Of a stretch of DNA of 12,493 bases, positions 8,771-12,493 are shown in pieces. Under the pieces are notes generated by a model. It searched no databases. It had not been told where the DNA came from and saw nothing but the letters and a program-made list of their open reading frames with translations. Location: the NCBI GenBank assembly GCA_004151065.3, contig NWUY0303932260.1:1-12493 (forward strand), in the 5' to 3' direction. The position numbers were made by a program, and so were the translations under genes. Each line of letters starts with the position of its first letter. Within the stretch, counting starts at the first letter, position 1. This DNA comes from Larix sibirica (lineage: Eukaryota > Streptophyta > Pinopsida > Pinales > Pinaceae).

Positions 8771-8803
8771 AAAAGCTTTGGGAAACTAAAAGCTTTGGGA
8801 AAC
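8771..8803. repeat. 17-bp tandem repeat
   Basis: The 16-mer aaaagctttgggaaac occurs at 8771-8786 and 8788-8803 without change, separated by one t. This looks recent. Confidence 0.9.
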
Positions 8804-8919
8804 AATTTATGTCAGATAATATTCTGCAAAGTCTAAAGTTTCCAGAATATTATTTTTATTTTGTAATTTTTAGTAATAGGTTCAATGATAAAAATGCCAC
8901 ATCCCAAGTCATTGTCCAA

Positions 8920-9013
8920 TAAACATTAAAATAAATCGTAATAAAATATATTAAAAAAAACATTATTTCTAGTAACTTTGTAAAATATAATATTTGGTGA
9001 GTATCACTCAAAT
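8920..9013. repeat. Dispersed direct repeat, copy B
   Basis: This is the partner of 3751-3846, in the same orientation, about 88% identical by eye. Similarity stops on both sides, apart from a possible short extension (aagtc...) to the left. Copy A is followed by a 57-bp duplication; copy B is not. Confidence 0.75.
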
Positions 9014-9555
9014 TAATTCTAAATAGTGGAACATATAATCTATGTCGTAAGAAGAGACTACAAAAACTATAAAACAAAGTGATGTTTATTGAAATTGTAA
9101 TGAATTAAACTATATTGGAAGTGATTTTCTATTTCCCAATGGATGTGAGAGGGAAGGCTCACTTATCAAAAATGCCCCAAACCATTAATCATTAAATCAT
9201 ATATATTCTTAAGTCTCATAACGAAGGAAGATATGAAGTTATCAAGCGAAAGCAACTACACATCCAACGATAGATATGAAAATAATATTAATAGAAGGAG
9301 ACCCATTTGATTTATATTATGAAACTTATAAATATAAGACATATAATATAATTTATAAACTTATAGAAATGGATGCATCCTCTTCAAAATTAAGGAGACT
9401 AGTTAATGCAAAGAAAATTGTGGAGAAATTATATGTATCAATAGTGTCATGTCTTGTTGTTTTATTTATGTGACTCGGAATCATAGATTTGTTATGTGAA
9501 GATTTTACATTTATTATATTAATGAAACAATGGATGATATGGCAGTGGGTGTTTT
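9014..9555. other. AT-rich stretch without a supported gene
   Basis: A 65-codon + strand frame at 9276-9473 starts with ATG and ends in a hydrophobic tail, but it sits in AT-rich DNA where such frames are common, with no family motif or splice context. I do not call it a gene. Confidence 0.4.
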
Positions 9556-9557
9556 CT

Positions 9558-9752
9558 ATTATGGTTTTGCTATGCCGATGTGATATATATATATATTTTA
9601 TGGTTTTGCTATATATATATGGTTTTGCTCATGCATTTGCCATATGTATGCTATATTATGGTTTTGCTATGCCGATGTGATATATATATATCTATATTTT
9701 ATGGTTTTGCTATATTTTATGGTTTTGCTCATGCATTTGCCATATGTATGTT
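9558..9752. repeat. Tandem duplication of about 98 bp with inner atggttttgct repeats
   Basis: The unit beginning attatggttttgctatgccg at 9558 recurs at 9655 (offset 97), and the right ends match at offset 100, the difference being the length of (TA)n tracts. Each unit ends with catgcatttgccatatgtat. Within each unit the ggttttgct element occurs three times. Copies are nearly identical, so the event is young. Confidence 0.9.
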
Positions 9753-9880
9753 ATAGATACGATTATGATTTGTTTTGGATAAATTGTAATTTATGAACTT
9801 TTGCCATACACATATTTGGTATATTTAATTGGCAAATTTGGTGTTAACGTGTGAATTAATTATCATTGAGCAATGAAATC

Positions 9881-9996
9881 ATTATGGATAGATCAATCAT
9901 GATATTTAGTTACGATATGATATTTAGTTATGATAACTAAACATTATGGATAGATCAATCATGATATTTAGTTATGATATGATATTTAGTTAGTTT
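9881..9996. repeat. 62-bp tandem duplication with palindrome
   Basis: attatggatagatcaatcat at 9881 is repeated at 9943 (offset 62). The element gatatttagtta occurs at 9901, 9919, 9963 and 9981. A perfect inverted repeat, tttagttat-g-ataactaaa, spans 9923-9941 at the boundary between the units. Confidence 0.9.
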
Positions 9997-9999
9997 GAT

Positions 10000-10680
10000 A
10001 TTATTTTACTTGAGTTGATTTACTACATGATGATTCATGTATTTACTGAGTATTTGACATATGGTTTGTTGTCGTGTGATATAATATAAATAAGAGTTGA
10101 TTGGATACCAATTTTTGGATGGATGGCTAGTGATGATGTTGGATCTCATGGGAGCCCATACTCATGAAGGATCTCACCAATTATGTAATATGGCATGAGA
10201 GGAGAATATAATTTGCACCAAACTTATATTAGTTACTCTAGAACTGTGTATATTATTTGGAGCTCAAGAGCTTTTAAGAGTCCCGAGGATGCAATGTCTT
10301 TGAGATGATGAAAATTTTGTAGAGCCTCAAAGCAATGTTGTGATTTTCAATACTTGTTGCAGTTATCTTTGTGATCAATTGTAACACCATGCCATGACTA
10401 GTGGCACATAAAAAACTAGTCTTAAGAAAGGGATCCATGCCATGGCAAGTGAGATCATTCAAGCACTAGGAGTTTTAAACGAGGGGCTACGAATGATAAG
10501 GAATGGATCAAACTCAGTTGGTGGATTGTGTGTGACTACTTATTTACATATTTTTGTATAAATGTTGTTGCACCAAAAGGAGAACACCTTGTAGTGGAGG
10601 TATTTACAGAACCTCCCCAAAGAAATTATCCCTTCTCCGTTTATAGTGGAGGCAGATGGTTGGAGAATTTTTTGAGGTTT
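10000..10680. other. Non-coding stretch between repeat clusters
   Basis: I see no supported gene. Open frames at 10274-10462 (-) and 10528-10734 (+) lack motifs or codon context, and the second runs into the repeat array. The text is slightly less AT-rich than the flanks (for example 10140-10180 and 10430-10490), so a decayed transposable element is possible. Confidence 0.4.
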
Positions 10681-11500
10681 TTTTTATCGATGCACCTATG
10701 TCGTATAGATGCACTAGTTCACTACCAAATCTAACACACTTGCGCTAAATGAATAAGGCACACCGATAACCGTTATTATTATAGAATACTAAAATACCAA
10801 TTTTTATTTAAAAAAACAAAATGCATTTCAATGCTCCACACTAAAATAACCACACCGGTGCACATGCAATGGTCACACTAAATTAGGTTAGAACAATTGT
10901 GTATTCAATAAAAAAAATTAATGAAAAAAAACTTTACCAATGCACTATATAAACCTAACATCACCAGTGTGTATAAAATATTGGCGCACTGAAAACATTA
11001 ACGATACACTTAATAACACTAATTATATTTTTTAAATTAAAAAATAGAATAAAATAGCATGTTGGTGTGTTTCATTAATCAATCATCATGACGCACTAGT
11101 GCACTCCCAACCCAAACGCATTGGTGTTGGTGTAATATGGCACAATGATAACCATTATTATTATAAAATGCAAAAATATCATTTTTTTATTAAAAATAAA
11201 TAAAATGCATATTGGTGCTCCACACTAAAATGACCACACCGGTGCATGTGTAAAAGCGCACCAGATCAAGTTAGAATAGTTGGGTATTTATTTTATTTTA
11301 TTTTATTTTATTTTTTTATCAATGGCTATAGATACCTAACAACCCTAATGTGTATAGAATATTGGTGCACCAAAAACATTAAAGGTGTGGCTTAATAGTA
11401 CTAAATATAATTTTTTATATTTAAAAAAATAAAATTGTGTATCGATGCATTACTTTAAATGCACTAGTGTGTGACACTATCGTAGGGCGCACCGTTGTAG
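10680..11500. repeat. Tandem array, unit about 382 bp
   Basis: Two full units, 10708-11089 and 11090-11457, begin with a gatgcactag-like block. A third starts at about 11458 (aatgcactagtgtgtg), and the tail of an earlier one lies at about 10680-10707. Matching landmarks are gataaccgttatt at 10765 and gataaccattatt at 11147 (offset 382), cacaccggtgca in both, and gtgtataaaatattgg at 10968 against gtgtatagaatattgg at 11350. Units are diverged, perhaps 75-80% alike by eye. The sequence is not coding. Such units could be a satellite or the subterminal repeats of a DNA transposon. Confidence 0.85.
11287..11314. repeat. Pentanucleotide microsatellite (TTTTA)n
   Basis: About five copies of ttatt/tttta lie inside the second 382-bp unit. 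The first unit has A-runs at the matching place, so the tract expanded after the unit duplicated. Confidence 0.9.
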
Positions 11501-11928
11501 AGTAAAATAAAATACTTTTTTTACCAAACTAAATTTCATTATTCAAATTTCCTTCCATGCTTTCAACCACTCACATGCACTAGTGCTCACCCTCCTTGTA
11601 CGGTTGCCCCATTTGCAATGTTCTACATCATTGCTTCCTCAGTTTGATACCTTCGTCATTCGATTTGATTCATTTCAAATTCTAGTGCACATTTTCATGT
11701 TTTCTCTGTAGGTAAACCATGCCTCCTCAAGCGGTAAGAGATTAGGTAAATTGTTTGTTACCTTCTTATTTTATTTTCATTTTATTAAAATTTACAATTG
11801 GGCTTGAATTTGGCCTTTTAATTATTTTTTTAAATATATGCGTAGTGCACTTCACACGTTCAATTCGCATTGGACTCCAGGATGTGTCCTGTTAATTTAC
11901 AAGAAGCACCCAGTGGTGAATCCGGTGT
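11500..11928. other. Spacer between the two arrays
   Basis: This segment is less repetitive and richer in C and T than the arrays. It holds a short splice-bounded-looking block at about 11708-11735: ttttctctgtag, then gtaaacc, ATGCCTCCTCAAGCG, and gtaagag. This could be a tiny first exon encoding MPPQA or chance. No longer coding frame was found around it. Confidence 0.3.
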
Positions 11929-12310
11929 GACGCCCCATGATCGGTGTGTTAAAAAACACAATGTACCAGTCATGGTGCACATTATCTATTAAAGAGAACA
12001 CACACCAAATATTTTTTTTAAATATTATATTAGCTAAATAGTGTGTTTTATGAATATATTAGAAATAGTGTGTCATTTGGGATGCCACGGTATTGGTGCA
12101 TCATAAAACCCAACACACCGTTTTGCATTATCTATTGTAGAAAATATGCACTGGACCACAATTTTTAAATATGATATCCTCATTATTGGTGTGTTATATG
12201 ACTTTACTAGAACCAATGTGTTTGATGGGACGCCTCGTTATTGGTGCATTATAAAATACACCACACCTGTCCCAGTGCATCATATTTGTTAAAGAAAACA
12301 CACATTGTCA
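11929..12310. repeat. Tandem array, unit about 150 bp, three copies
   Basis: Units start gacgcc at 11929, gatgcc at 12081 and gacgcc at 12229 (offsets 152 and 148). Each continues with tattggtgcat-like, a cacacc-like block, a gtgca...atctatt/atttgtt block, then a aaagaaaacacac-like end. The third ends near 12310 at an abrupt change to non-repeat sequence. The units share CACACCG/CGGTGTG motifs with the 382-bp array but not its length or order. Confidence 0.85.
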
Positions 12311-12493
12311 CGTCCCCACTAGCCTACCTGGCCACTGGAGACCATGCTCCATTTTTTTTCCTCCAAAACATCGACTGAGTGCCCATACACACAGTCAGGA
12401 GAGTTCATTTCCGCAATACGCATCCCACAGTTGCGAACCCGCAACTAGAATCCCGCAATCCCCATCCCGCAACTAGAATCCCGCAATCTGCAA
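12311..12493. other. GC-richer right edge with 28-bp minisatellite
   Basis: After the array the base composition changes to GC-richer. At 12438-12460 and 12466-12488 the block cccgcaactagaatcccgca is repeated at offset 28, and further ccgcaa copies occur at about 12412 and 12482. The array probably continues past the window. No coding frame is recognised. Confidence 0.6.
12438..12488. repeat. 28-bp minisatellite, two copies
   Basis: Two identical copies of the 23-base core (12438-12460 and 12466-12488) differ only in the spacer between them. The identity points to recent expansion. Confidence 0.9.

Noticed and set aside
3751-9013. Reading the direct repeat pair as LTRs of a full retrotransposon
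   Set aside because: No TG...CA ends, primer-binding site, polypurine tract, gag or pol between them. The repeats are only about 95 bases.
8856-9077. 73-codon - strand open frame
   Set aside because: It overlaps dispersed repeat copy B, is Phe/Leu/Tyr-rich as expected from AT-rich DNA, and has no motif.
9489-9680. 63-codon + strand open frame
   Set aside because: It is largely the 98-bp tandem duplication read as protein.
10528-10734. 68-codon + strand open frame
   Set aside because: It runs into the start of the 382-bp array and has no homology that I recognise.

Overview
The window looks like nuclear DNA of a seed plant with a repeat-rich, gene-poor genome. The evidence is a decayed plant-type LINE (reverse transcriptase, zf-RVT-like region, then RNase H), the first exon of a plant L-ascorbate oxidase-type multicopper oxidase with intron-like sequence after it, a strongly AT-rich background, and many tandem and dispersed repeats. 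The species cannot be fixed from the sequence. I see no bacterial gene organisation, CRISPR array, rRNA or convincing tRNA.

Layout: (1) About 157-3518, + strand: a dead LINE ORF2 broken by many frameshifts and stops, in the order pre-RT linker, RT, thumb, connector, zf-RVT-like, RNase H. (2) About 3520-5880: AT-rich non-coding DNA with short tandem duplications and a few weak coding-like scraps on the - strand. (3) About 5880-6850: a more GC-balanced tract whose texture recalls plant organellar, especially mitochondrial, intergenic DNA; this is a suspicion only. (4) 8096-8368, - strand: exon 1 of an ascorbate oxidase, with an intact frame, a signal peptide, the first His-Trp-His-Gly copper motif and a donor site. 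No later exon is recognisable in the 8 kb downstream. (5) 8500-10000: AT-rich flank with several recent-looking tandem duplications. (6) About 10680-12310: two separate tandem arrays, of about 382 bp and about 150 bp units, both rich in CACACCG/CGGTGTG-like motifs on both strands. They may be subterminal repeats of a CACTA-like DNA transposon or a satellite-like repeat. (7) 12310-12493: a GC-richer edge with a 28-bp minisatellite.

A pair of direct repeats of about 95 bp (3751-3846 and 8920-9013, roughly 88% identical by eye) brackets the 5.1 kb that holds the ascorbate oxidase exon and the organelle-like tract. The only sequence that looks functional is the ascorbate oxidase exon. I found no new biological system; the most interesting items are the orphan exon, the flanking direct repeats and the paired tandem arrays at the right end.
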